Assembly (NCBI GenBank): GCA_900129675.1
Contig: FSRD01000001.1
Coordinates: 4,391,501-4,455,500 of the forward strand
Source of the DNA: Bradyrhizobium erythrophlei
GTDB lineage: Bacteria > Pseudomonadota > Alphaproteobacteria > Rhizobiales > Xanthobacteraceae
DNA length: 64,000 nucleotides
Reading direction: 5' to 3'
The notes under the pieces were generated by a model, which was not told the DNA's origin, searched no databases, and saw nothing but the letters and a program-made list of their open reading frames with translations. Both the position numbers and the translations under genes were made by a program. Below, piece after piece: positions 55,558 through 63,837 of the stretch; the stretch's first letter is position 1, and each line of letters starts with the position of its first letter.

Positions 55558-55666
55558 ATGAAAACATTGGCCGTCATTTCGATTCTCGCTGCTTACGATT
55601 TCCGGGGCGGCCTATACCGACCAGCTTTTCATGGGCGATCAGCAGACAACGCAAGGGACGAATTGA
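55558..55666 (+). pseudogene. tiny secreted peptide gene with a frameshift
   Basis: ATG 55558 reads MKTLAVISILAA; in the alternative frame the sense continues LTISGAAYTDQLFMGDQQTT to a stop at 55666. Joined, it would be a 36-residue signal-peptide-bearing protein. The indel lies near 55595. The remaining gap up to 55944 contains only a doubtful 57-codon frame (55719-55892) starting MLSIDQFLRFISVPAVMAAF. Confidence 0.3.
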
Positions 55667-55944
55667 ATTCGCCTCTGAAGCACCTTGGAGACGACAGCCA
55701 TGCTTTGGGACGACAGCAATGCTTTCGATTGATCAATTCCTGAGATTCATCAGCGTGCCGGCCGTCATGGCGGCGTTCCTGATCGCTTTCCCAGGTCTCG
55801 GGCGCGGGAATTTTCCACGCCGCGCCGATGCACCTCGCGGGCGAATAGCAGCCCTCCGTTTCTGCGCCGGATTCACCCGTTCAAGGCGGTAGCTTTTCCG
55901 GTTTATCTGCGGCTAATGTGCCGCCAAAACGGGAGAGAAGCACC

Positions 55945-57078
55945 ATGAATGACGGGACCCCCATCCGGCCCGCGAGAAACATCGAACTCGGCGCCAGCGG
56001 CGAAGAATTCCAGAATCTCCACGAATTCGTGCGGAAAGCCCGTGCCCGGCTGAACCAGAACGCATGGGATTACGTCGTCGGCGCCTCGGAGACCGAGACC
56101 ACCATGCGCCGCAACCGCATGGCGCTCGACGAAATTGCGTTCCGGCCGCGCGTGCTGCGCAATGTTGCCCAGCTCGACGCGTCGGCGAACCTGTTCGGCC
56201 GCAAATTGCGCTTGCCGGTGATGATCGCACCGGTTGGCGCGCTTGAGATTTTCGATCCCGGCGCCGGCGCGGCCGTCGCGCGCGGAGCCGGCAGGTTCGG
56301 CGCCGCGCATATGCTGAGTTCGGTGTCCGAGCCGGGGCTTGAGGAAACCGCAAATGCCGCCCCCGATGCGTTGCGGATCTATCAGCTCTATGTCCGCGGC
56401 GATGATGCCTTCGTCGAAGACGTGGTCAGCCGCTCCATCGCCAACGGCTATACGGCGTTCTGTCTGACCGTCGACACCGCCCATTACAGCCGGCGCGAGC
56501 GCGACATCGCCAAGCGGTACGTCCGTGAAAGCCGCATTCGCGCCACCGGCGGCGACTTCCAGAAGGGGCTGGAGTGGCGAACCGTGAAGCTGATCAAGGA
56601 CAAGTATAAAATTCCGCTGGTGCTCAAGGGGATCGCCACCGCGGAGGACGCAGCCATCGCGCTCGACCATGGGGTGGACTGGATCTATGTGTCGAACCAC
56701 GGCGGACGTCAGCTCGACCACGGCCGCGGCTCGATGCATGTGCTGCCTGAGATCGTTCAGGCAGTCGCAGGCCGCGCCAAGATCATGGTTGACGGCTCGG
56801 TCTGCCGCGGCACCGACATCGTGAAAGCGATCGCATCCGGCGCGGATCTCGTCGGCATCGGCCGACTGCAATGCTGGGCGCTTGCCGCGGCGGGCGAAGC
56901 CGGCATCGTCCGAATGCTGGAATTGCTCGAGGATGAAGTGATCCGGTGCCTGGGACTGCTGGGCGTCACCAGCTTTGCCGAACTTAACAAGTCCTATCTG
57001 CACGCGGCGACGCCGACCAACCTGCCGAGCGTCTTCAGTGCCTTCCCGCTGCTCGATATCGAACCGTATCGCTATTGA
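55945..57078 (+). CDS. FMN-dependent alpha-hydroxy-acid oxidizing protein
   Basis: A 377-residue member of the glycolate oxidase/lactate dehydrogenase (LldD) family, which oxidises 2-hydroxy acids to 2-keto acids on FMN. Clear motifs are LPVMIAPVGALEIFDPGAGA, QLYVRGDDAFVEDVV, TVDTAHYSRRERD and the catalytic SNHGGRQLDHGRG; the FMN phosphate site is MVDGSVCRGTDIVKAIASGA. ATG 55945 has GGGAGAGAAG upstream. It stands alone, so the substrate is not suggested by context. Confidence 0.93.
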   Translation: MNDGTPIRPARNIELGASGEEFQNLHEFVRKARARLNQNAWDYVVGASETETTMRRNRMALDEIAFRPRVLRNVAQLDASANLFGRKLRLPVMIAPVGALEIFDPGAGAAVARGAGRFGAAHMLSSVSEPGLEETANAAPDALRIYQLYVRGDDAFVEDVVSRSIANGYTAFCLTVDTAHYSRRERDIAKRYVRESRIRATGGDFQKGLEWRTVKLIKDKYKIPLVLKGIATAEDAAIALDHGVDWIYVSNHGGRQLDHGRGSMHVLPEIVQAVAGRAKIMVDGSVCRGTDIVKAIASGADLVGIGRLQCWALAAAGEAGIVRMLELLEDEVIRCLGLLGVTSFAELNKSYLHAATPTNLPSVFSAFPLLDIEPYRY

Positions 57079-57266
57079 GGAGGGCGACTTCAGAGCGAAC
57101 CGGCTTAGTCGGCCTCATACATTGAAGCCGCCGATGTCCGGTCTTCGCTGCAGTCCCTGGTATCGGTTTGAAGGAATCCGGTGACAACTTCGCATGATCC
57201 GCCGCTTGCAAAGTTCCGCCGTCGCGAAGACAAAATCTGAGCGAAATGCCGCACTAGTCGAAGCGA

Positions 57267-57470
57267 ATGGTGGACAATCCCTTCGCTGAATTAAGTCTCG
57301 AAAGAGCCATCGATCTTCGCTGGACACTGCGCGACATTCAGGCCCGCCGGCTCAAAATGTCGCCTGTCAGCAGCGAGGACTTGCGCGTTCTGACCGACCT
57401 CGGTCTGATTGAGCTGCGCGATGAAGGGCCTGTGCTGACGCAGGCCGGAACGGCCGTGCTGAACGGATAA
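57267..57470 (+). CDS. small hypothetical protein, 67 aa
   Basis: MVDNPFAELSLERAIDLRWT, then LTDLGLIELRDEGPVLTQAG near the end, resembling a short winged-helix tail. It is soluble with no metal motif. It looks like an intact orphan gene. Confidence 0.6.
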   Translation: MVDNPFAELSLERAIDLRWTLRDIQARRLKMSPVSSEDLRVLTDLGLIELRDEGPVLTQAGTAVLNG

Positions 57471-57499
57471 TATCGGCGTCGGCGATCGGAAAATCCGAT

Positions 57500-57721
57500 C
57501 TAGCGTGCCTTCAGGAAGCTCTCACCGGAATCGCAGGGAGTGCATCGGTAGGTCAGCACATCATAGCTTTGATCGCGCGGCTCGATCAGGGCCAGTCTCA
57601 TCTGCGCGCCGCATTTCATGCAGGGCATTTCTATACTGGTTTGAAAGCGCGTGCATGTCGGTGTCGGCCGGAATGTTTGCAGCATCGGATCCCCATGTCC
57701 CCAAAAGAGACGCAACGCCAC
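57500..57721 (-). CDS. small zinc-ribbon-like protein
   Basis: Up to 73 residues; the core, MPCMKCGAQMRLALIEPRDQ and YRCTPCDSGESFLKAR, has two CxxC knuckles spaced as in a zinc ribbon. The true start may be Met13 (57685) or the Met just before PCMKCG. Short proteins of this kind recur in Bradyrhizobium. The role is unknown. Confidence 0.6.
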   Translation of the reverse strand: MALRLFWGHGDPMLQTFRPTPTCTRFQTSIEMPCMKCGAQMRLALIEPRDQSYDVLTYRCTPCDSGESFLKAR

Positions 57722-57933
57722 AGACTATCGGCCCAAGCCGCGAATCAGTATGCCATATTGCTGACATCATTGGAATCGGGCGCGGCTTCCGTACGAATAC
57801 AGGAAATAATTCCCTTATGCAGGGCCGGCGGAGGCCGGCCGGAGGCTTCCCGGGACCGGTCGCATCGGCCAATACTGCACAGACGCCGTCCGGATGTATG
57901 CTAACGTCCGGCACGACATTGGAGAAAGCGATC

Positions 57934-58287
57934 ATGATTGAACCGAAAATTGAAGTTCCAGCGGAGCTGCGCGATCTGGCCGAAAAAACCATTGATCAGG
58001 CGGAAAAGGCGTTTGGCATGTTTTTCGACGCCGCCGGCAAATCAATGACGTCGATGCCGGGCCCGGGAACCGAGATTTCCAGGCAGGCGCTCTCGTTCAC
58101 CGAACAGAATATGAAGGCAGCGTTCGAGCATGCCCGAAAGCTGGTCCATGCGACGGACCTGCAGGAAGCAATGCGGATCCAGTCGGAATTTTTGCGCAGC
58201 CAGTTCACCAACGCCGGCGAACATATGCGACAGATCACCGGCGACGTCATGTCGGCAGCAAAGGACGCAACAAAGGGCAAGTTCTGA
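57934..58287 (+). CDS. phasin family protein
   Basis: A 117-residue helical protein of the phasin_2 type, with KIEVPAELRDLAEKTIDQAE, KAFGMFFDAAGKS, EQNMKAAFEHARKLVHATDL and SEFLRSQFTNAGEHMRQITG. Phasins coat polyhydroxyalkanoate granules or act as small amphipathic membrane-associated proteins. ATG 57934 follows GGAGAAAG; the long in-frame extension upstream is not protein-like. Confidence 0.92.
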   Translation: MIEPKIEVPAELRDLAEKTIDQAEKAFGMFFDAAGKSMTSMPGPGTEISRQALSFTEQNMKAAFEHARKLVHATDLQEAMRIQSEFLRSQFTNAGEHMRQITGDVMSAAKDATKGKF

Positions 58288-58299
58288 CGAACGCGATCG

Positions 58300-58554
58300 T
58301 TAGCGCCAGCGCGCTACCGCGACGCCGAACAGGAAGGCGACGAACAGGCTTGCCAGCGGCGCTTCCCGCGTGATCGCGCTTATGGTGGCGAGCGGTTTTC
58401 CCGATTGCCGCGCCGTTACGATCGTTTCGCTCAGACGATCGACCGCAGTGTGAAGCCCAGCGGACATTTCGGTGATCGTTCGCGATACGTCGGTCGCGGT
58501 ATCGATTGCGCGCTCCGCCATGCCGGGTTGCAGTTCAGCCGTTTCGATGGTCAC
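58300..58554 (-). CDS. small tail-anchored membrane protein (DUF883-like)
   Basis: 84 residues from GTG 58554. A helical, charged N-terminal part (AERAIDTATDVSRTITEMSA, DRLSETIVTARQSGKPLA) is followed by one C-terminal membrane segment, APLASLFVAFLFGVAVARW. This layout is that of ElaB/YqjD-type (DUF883) proteins that tether to the inner membrane. It is convergent with the phasin gene. Confidence 0.6.
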   Translation of the reverse strand: MTIETAELQPGMAERAIDTATDVSRTITEMSAGLHTAVDRLSETIVTARQSGKPLATISAITREAPLASLFVAFLFGVAVARWR

Positions 58555-58769
58555 GTTTCGGTACTCTCGCTGACTGCTTTTCGGCTTCGCCGAAAAATTC
58601 AATAGGGCCGACGTCTCTGGTCGTCCGCGATGAGCAACGGTCTCGACTGGAAATGCGTCACCGACAAATTTGTTCCAGCCGCGGGGCCGTGGCTTAGCGC
58701 CCGCAAAACGGAACCTTCGCCAGCGCCAAGGCTTGAATCCAGCAGAGGAAACCAAACAAGGCGGTCAAC

Positions 58770-59057
58770 ATGGCGAGGAATTATTCGGAAGAAAATCCTT
58801 CGAAGCGAAGCGGCGGCATACCGCTGGTAGCAGCAATTGTGATCGCCGTTTTCGGCGTGCTCAGTATGCTCATTGTCGATCACGAACCCTGGAATAAACC
58901 CAAGGCACAGACTGCCGCGATGGCCAATTACACCACAACCGGTGACGCCGCGCGAGCAGTGGGCGCGGCCGTGACGCGGTCCGAACCGAAGTCGCAAGTT
59001 GAACCGACCGCTCCTGGGCCGAGGCCCGTTCATCCGGCAACCCCCGCGACGCCCTAG
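58770..59057 (+). CDS. small single-pass membrane protein
   Basis: 95 residues with a polar start (MARNYSEENPSKRSGG), one membrane span (IPLVAAIVIAVFGVLSMLIV) and a Pro/Ala-rich tail likely outside the cytoplasm. The start ATG 58770 has GGCGGTC upstream, a weak ribosome site. No family is recognised. Confidence 0.6.
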   Translation: MARNYSEENPSKRSGGIPLVAAIVIAVFGVLSMLIVDHEPWNKPKAQTAAMANYTTTGDAARAVGAAVTRSEPKSQVEPTAPGPRPVHPATPATP

Positions 59058-59228
59058 GTTTTGCGTCGGCCAGGCTCGACGCCTTGAGCGTGGCATCAAT
59101 CTTCATGTGAATGCCGGGTAGCCAGGTGGGTCAGTCTCGGTCTGGTTTTGCCGAAGGTGGTCTTGTCGCCGATCTGGGGTCGCTATTGCCAGCGAGGAAG
59201 GGTCTGGCATAGACACGCCGGCGTTTGA

Positions 59229-59270
59229 CACGTCGGGCAAATCACGGGCACAACGCCATCATCGCGAAAA
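59229..59270 (+). repeat. copy 1 of CGTCGGGCAAATCA repeat
   Basis: The unit starts CACGTCGGGCAAATCACGGG and includes CGCCATCATCGCGAAAA. It is the most isolated of three copies and no clean terminator follows it. See copies at 59570 and 59748. Confidence 0.6.
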
Positions 59271-59290
59271 TTTCAGGGCTCGGGAGCGCT

Positions 59291-59476
59291 TCAGCGCACG
59301 CTAACGAATATGCCCCAAAGCGCGGCAAGACAGGCGCCAACGAACACGAGAAGCGGATTGTCGCAAAACGGGCTGCCATATTGGCACATCGTGACACCGA
59401 ACGAGCCGATCTCGTGATGGCTGGCGGCATAGAACAGTCCTGACAAAACCGCGAGCACGGCAGCAGCGAAATACAT
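59291..59476 (-). CDS. small membrane protein, 61 aa
   Basis: ATG at 59476 has AAGGAGG a suitable distance upstream. The product has two membrane spans (MYFAAAVLAVLSGLFYAAS and NPLLVFVGACLAALWGIFVS) joined by a loop with two Cys (MCQYGSPFCDN). It lies between copies 1 and 2 of the short repeat. The function is unknown. Confidence 0.65.
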   Translation of the reverse strand: MYFAAAVLAVLSGLFYAASHHEIGSFGVTMCQYGSPFCDNPLLVFVGACLAALWGIFVSVR

Positions 59477-59569
59477 CGACGGCCTCCTTGCGATCCGACG
59501 GGCGCTGCCAAGCGCCCAACAATCCTGTTTGAATGTCCGCGCGCCGAACCGGAAATGTCCGCCCAATTG

Positions 59570-59609
59570 ACGTGTCGGGCAAATCAGGGGCACACCGACA
59601 TTATCGCCG
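59570..59609 (+). repeat. copy 2 of CGTCGGGCAAATCA repeat
   Basis: Starts ACGTGTCGGGCAAATCAGGG with ACATTATCGCCG downstream in the unit. A GC hairpin and T-run follow at 59621-59651. Confidence 0.6.
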
Positions 59610-59620
59610 ATATCATACAG

Positions 59621-59651
59621 CCCGGGCCGAGAGATCGGCAGCGGGGTTTTT
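59621..59651 (+). terminator. intrinsic terminator-like hairpin after repeat copy 2
   Basis: CCCGggCCG and CGGcagCGGG can pair around AGAGAT, followed by five T. The stem has an internal bulge. Confidence 0.5.
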
Positions 59652-59747
59652 ATTTGTCGGGGTCTTATCGAAAGAGACAGTTTCAAATTATCGAACCTGT
59701 TTTGTCGAATTTTCCTTAGTTTGTTGACGCCTTCGAAAAAGATTTGG

Positions 59748-59786
59748 CACGTCGGGCAAATCACGGGCATACCGTCATCATCGCAA
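59748..59786 (+). repeat. copy 3 of CGTCGGGCAAATCA repeat
   Basis: Starts CACGTCGGGCAAATCACGGG and ends near CATCATCGC, almost identical to copy 1. A perfect terminator hairpin follows at 59798. A TTGACG box (59724) lies about 24 bases upstream. Confidence 0.6.
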
Positions 59787-59797
59787 AAGCATCTGAA

Positions 59798-59829
59798 GCC
59801 CGCGCGGAGAAATCAACCGCGGGCTTTTT
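59798..59829 (+). terminator. intrinsic terminator
   Basis: GCCCGCG and CGCGGGC form a perfect 7-bp stem with a 13-base loop, followed by TTTTTC. No protein gene ends just upstream on this strand, so it may end a short non-coding transcript that includes repeat copy 3. Confidence 0.75.
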
Positions 59830-60678
59830 CATTGGAATTTTCGAATCGTACGGCGGCCGCACGTGACGACGCCACATCTCCCATGCCCGTCGCCTGAGCG
59901 TCGTCTGCGCGCCGTCGTCCGAGCCTTCCACTTGAACACCAATTAGCCGGTACGCGCGAACGTGCCGGCGCGCGGCGTCAAAGGCACAAGCGCCAGTGAC
60001 CTACCCGTCGAGCAGCCGACCAAGTTCAACTTGTCGTCAACCTCAAGACTGCGGAGGCCCTCGGCTTGATGATACCGCTATCGGTGCTGGCCGTGCCGCT
60101 GTCCCTTGTTCCACGGCACTCGCTTGGGCGCGGGGGGCACATTCACTTGATCCTGCATGGCCATACTCCTCGGCTCGGTTACAGAGAGCGAGAAGCATGT
60201 GCCACCGGATTAGGCATTGGTCGGTTTTCGGGCCAAAGCGGACTTCGCCTCCGGCCCAGTAGCAAACGACCTGTAGCGATTGGGACCCATCTCGGACATC
60301 GATGGTCCAGCGAGCATTCTCAACGCAAACCCTCAAAGGTGATCAAAGGAGCGCGCCGGCCTCACCTTCAGCGCGCGTTGAGGTAACGCTCGGAACTGCA
60401 GCGGCGCGCTGGATTACGTGGATCGTAACCAACGAAAGTGCGGCTTGGCGAGCGTGAGCCTCAAATACGGTTCAAGGGCCGCTTCTGGCTCTGATTGGAA
60501 GAACGCGGCGACGATTGGATACGTCGGCTTCCGCGCGTAGACCGGACGCGGCTGGCGCCGGTCCGGACTTCCGCGTCTGACCCAGCCGACATCGTAGCGC
60601 GGCTGCCGTTCGTCCGCTTCTCGGCGACTTCGTGGCCTGGATCTAACAGGTCGACGATCTCGAAGACCGTAGATAGCA
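59830..60678. other. gap without a confident gene
   Basis: About 850 bases of apparently decayed DNA. Some leftward frames near 60414-60710 contain protein-like stretches (PIVAAFFQSEPEAALEPYLR) but frames change and no family is recognised. The kup stop lies at its right edge. Confidence 0.4.
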
Positions 60679-62586
60679 CTATATTTCGACTTCGAGGCCA
60701 ACCTCCACAACCTGCGCGGGCGGAACTCCGAAATACGCCGCCGGGAGGTTGGCGTTGAGGTGCATTGTGGCGAACAGGGATTTTCTCCAGACCGCCATGC
60801 CTGCTACTTTATCGGTCGCGATCACCATCACGCGCCTGAAATAGTAGGTAATGTTATCGGGATCGATGCCGGCAAGCTCCGGCTTGCGGCAGGCAAGCCT
60901 CAGTCCCTCCATCACATCAGGTGTTTCCATGAAACCGAAATGGAAGAGGACGCGCGTGATGCCCGCGCCGACCGGGACAAGCTTGACGCGCTCACTGGCT
61001 TCGACCCGCGGCTCGTCGACAATGATAGACGCGATAAACAGCACGCGCTCATGCAGCACGCGATTATGCCGCAGGTGATGGGTCAGGCAGAGCGGGATCC
61101 CGGTGGTCGCCGCGGTGAAGATCGCCGCCGCCCCGGGCAGCCGTATGGGCGGCGTGTTAATGACCCACTCGATGAACGCGTCCTCCGGCTGGCGCAGCTT
61201 GGAGCGCTCCTGCTCAAGCAACTGCCATCCGGTGCGCCAGGTCAGCATGAGGAATGCAATGACGCTTGCCAGCAGGAGCGGGAACCAGCCGCCTTCGACC
61301 AGCTTCGTCATGTTCGCGGCAACGAAAACCACCTCGATGACGAGGAAGAACCCGTTCACCGCCACGACCAGAAGCGGGTTGTAACCCCATCTCAGGGCGA
61401 CGAGAGCGGCCAGCACCGTGGTGATCGCCATCAGCATCGCGACGGCGATCCCATAGGCCCCGCCGAGGGCGTCGGACGAGCCGAACTGGAGCACGGCGGT
61501 GAGCGTGCCGGCCGCCAGCAGCCAATTCACCACGGGGATGTAGATCTGCCCCTTCTCATGGCTTGCCGTGTGGTGCACCCGCATGCGAGGCAGGAAGCCG
61601 AGCTGCATTGCCTGTTGGGTGAGCGAATACGCGCCCGAGATGATGGCTTGTGAGGCGATCACGGTGGCGATGGTCGCGAACGCCACCATCGGGTAATGCG
61701 CCCATCGCGGCACGAGCAGGTAGAACGGATTCTCGGCCGCGTGGGGATCGGCCAGAAGCAACCCTCCCTGGCCGAGATAATTGAGCATTAAGGCGGGTGA
61801 CACGATCGCAAACCATCCGAGCTGGATGGGCAGCCGGCCAAAATGCCCCATGTCGGCATACATGGCCTCCGCGCCCGTGAGCGTCAGAAAGGCGGCGCCG
61901 AGCACGGCGAAGGCGATGCCGGGTCCCGCGTGACCGAGGTAGAGAACGGCATGATGCGGGCTGATCGCGGCGAGGATGGCTGGGCCTTGCATGATGCCCT
62001 TGAGGCCGAGCAAGGCAATTGCGACGAACCATACGAACATCACCGGCCCGAAAATGTTGCCGACGAACTCCGTTCCCTTGCGCTGCACCAGGAACAGGCC
62101 GACGAGGATCGCGATGGTGATGGGAACGACCATTGGTGCCAGGGCGGGAGCGTCGATCTTCAGACCTTCGACGGCGCTGAGCACCGAGATCGCCGGCGTG
62201 ATCACGCCATCGCCATAGAGCAAAGCGGCCCCGATCAGGCCGACGACGAGCAGGGAGCCGCGCGCGCTTCGGCGCGGTGCGTGCCTTGCATCCAACAGCG
62301 CGAGCAGAGCCACGATGCCGCCCTCGCCATGATTGTCGGCGCGCAGAATCAGAATGGCGTATTTGAGTCCGACGATGAGAAGAAGCGCCCAGAAGATAAG
62401 CGACACGGTGCCAGTGACCGTTTCTGGCGTGGGCGCCCCGCCGGCCTCGACGGCCTGTTTCAGCCCGTACAGCGTGCTGGTGCCGATATCGCCGTAGACA
62501 ACTCCAAGTGCCGTCAGCACCGCGGCGGCGGGCAGCTTCTGGGGATCTTGCCGCGGCCTCCCCTCAGCCTGAAGGACCTGGGCCAT
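60679..62586 (-). CDS. kup: KUP family potassium transporter
   Basis: A 635-residue K+ uptake protein with 12 membrane helices and a cytoplasmic C-terminal domain. Family marks are LTALGVVYGDIGTSTLYGLK near the start, ALLDARHAPRRSARGSLLVV, LTGAEAMYADMGHFGRLPIQ and AYSLTQQAMQLGFLPRMRVH. ATG 62586 is preferred (GGAAGGGAC upstream); GTG 62592 adds two residues. Kup mediates K+/H+ symport. It appears to be monocistronic. Confidence 0.95.
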   Translation of the reverse strand: MAQVLQAEGRPRQDPQKLPAAAVLTALGVVYGDIGTSTLYGLKQAVEAGGAPTPETVTGTVSLIFWALLLIVGLKYAILILRADNHGEGGIVALLALLDARHAPRRSARGSLLVVGLIGAALLYGDGVITPAISVLSAVEGLKIDAPALAPMVVPITIAILVGLFLVQRKGTEFVGNIFGPVMFVWFVAIALLGLKGIMQGPAILAAISPHHAVLYLGHAGPGIAFAVLGAAFLTLTGAEAMYADMGHFGRLPIQLGWFAIVSPALMLNYLGQGGLLLADPHAAENPFYLLVPRWAHYPMVAFATIATVIASQAIISGAYSLTQQAMQLGFLPRMRVHHTASHEKGQIYIPVVNWLLAAGTLTAVLQFGSSDALGGAYGIAVAMLMAITTVLAALVALRWGYNPLLVVAVNGFFLVIEVVFVAANMTKLVEGGWFPLLLASVIAFLMLTWRTGWQLLEQERSKLRQPEDAFIEWVINTPPIRLPGAAAIFTAATTGIPLCLTHHLRHNRVLHERVLFIASIIVDEPRVEASERVKLVPVGAGITRVLFHFGFMETPDVMEGLRLACRKPELAGIDPDNITYYFRRVMVIATDKVAGMAVWRKSLFATMHLNANLPAAYFGVPPAQVVEVGLEVEI

Positions 62587-62771
62587 GCGCACGTCCCTTC
62601 CGACGGTTGTGCAAAGTATGCATGAAAATGCGGCGCTGGGAAGTGGGCCGTGCGGTCAACGACGGAATTGAGCTAACAGGCGCATCGGCCAAGTGGTGTC
62701 TCGCAAACGCGAGATGTTCGGTCGCAGAAGGCTTGTCGTCACGCGCTGCGGGTCCGCGGAATGGCGAAACG

Positions 62772-62966
62772 CTCGTGCCCGCTTCCGCCCATCTGGGACG
62801 CGATGCTGAGGCCCGTGAGGCCGCGGCGCGTCTGCTTGAGGTCGATCCCGCCTTCACAATATCTGCGTGGATCGCTCGGGGCGGGACAGCAAACATGAAG
62901 CTGTCGATTGGGGGTCTTCGGAAAGCGGTGTGTGTACCGAAAACTCCATCCGAGTTGCTGACGTGA
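62772..62966 (+). pseudogene. C-terminal scrap of a TPR/adenylate-cyclase-type protein
   Basis: The frame contains HLGRDAEAREAAARLLEVDP then AFTISAWIARGGTANMKLSI and GGLRKA, the usual end of cyclase/TPR proteins in Bradyrhizobium. The N-terminal parts are absent. It is cut off just before the transposase gene, so the mobile element or its neighbours probably truncated it. Confidence 0.55.
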
Positions 62967-62988
62967 TGGAATCGCCTAAGCTGGCGGA

Positions 62989-63375
62989 ATGATCGGGCTC
63001 CTGTGTTTTGTCCTGGCGGTCTTGGCCTCGCCATTCAAGTCGAAGATCCGGCTGGAGGCTGAGAATGCCACGCTCCGACATCAACTGGTGGTCTTGCGGC
63101 GTAAGCTGAAGGGCCGCGCTCATCTCACGAACAACGACCGCTGGTTCTTCGTTCAGCTCTATCGCTGGTTTCCGTCGATCCTGCAGGTTCTCACGATCAT
63201 CCGTCCCGAGACGCTGGTGCGTTGGCATAGGACCGGCTTTCGCCGCTATTGGCGCTGGAAATCGCATCGCCGGGGCGGGCGACCGCAAATCGATCCGGAA
63301 CTGCGCGAATTGATCCGGCGGATGAGTGTAAATCGGCGTGGGGTCTGGTCGCCGATCGGCGACATAACATCCTGA
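62989..63375 (+). pseudogene. transposase N-terminal part (integrase-core type), truncated
   Basis: The 128-codon frame has a hydrophobic start, then EAENATLRHQLVVLRRKLKG, NNDRWFFVQLYRWFPSILQV, IRPETLVRWHRTGFRRYWRW and GRPQIDPELRELIRRMS, as in rhizobial IS3/IS481-like transposases. It then leaves the family sequence and stops, so the catalytic rve core is missing. Only the N-terminal part of an element remains. Confidence 0.75.
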
Positions 63376-63459
63376 TATATTTCATTTCATAGGGGGCAAG
63401 GTTCGACGCCTATCCACAGGTTGCAGACTGTCAGCGGTGCGCGCCTCCGCGTTGCCCCC

Positions 63460-63573
63460 GATCATGATCGCTGGAAATAGCGATCACGATCGGCTGGAAA
63501 CGATGATCACGATACTCTGGAATGGGTGATCACGATGGTCTGGAATCGGTGATCACGATCGGCTGGAACACGC
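63460..63573. repeat. five tandem 22-23 bp repeats
   Basis: Five consecutive units each begin GATCAcGAT and contain CTGGAA: at 63460, 63482, 63505, 63528 and 63551. The period is 23 bp except for the first (22). Such multiple direct repeats resemble the transposase-binding ends of IS21-family elements. Confidence 0.8.
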
Positions 63574-63686
63574 ATTCAAGCTGGTTGATGCCGAGACCAA
63601 GCTCGATGAGACCTATCAAAAGCCATCGATCAAGTTGGGTGGCCGCTGCTCGTCGCCATCACCGATAAGGTTGCTCAGCACGCACG

Positions 63687-63837
63687 ATGGAAAGCATGGA
63701 GACTTACGGCCATAAGACCGCGGTGAGGGGGCGACCCAGAGAAACCGGTAAAGGTAGAGGACCGGCTTGAGGCATTCTGGTCAGACCCAAGGAAAGTGAA
63801 GATGCGTGAGGTCTTGACAGAAGCCGGTCGTTGCTGA
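63687..63837 (+). pseudogene. phage-like small gene, frameshifted
   Basis: ATG 63687 reads MESMETYGHKTAVRGRPRET and the sense then moves one frame to KVEDRLEAFWSDPRKVKMRE followed by VLTEAGRC and a stop at 63837. The indel is near 63750. It resembles small DNA-associated proteins from prophage regions, but no family was recognised. Confidence 0.4.

Noticed and set aside
63460..63573. CRISPR array
   Set aside because: Units are contiguous with no unique spacers of constant length between repeats, and no cas genes are present.
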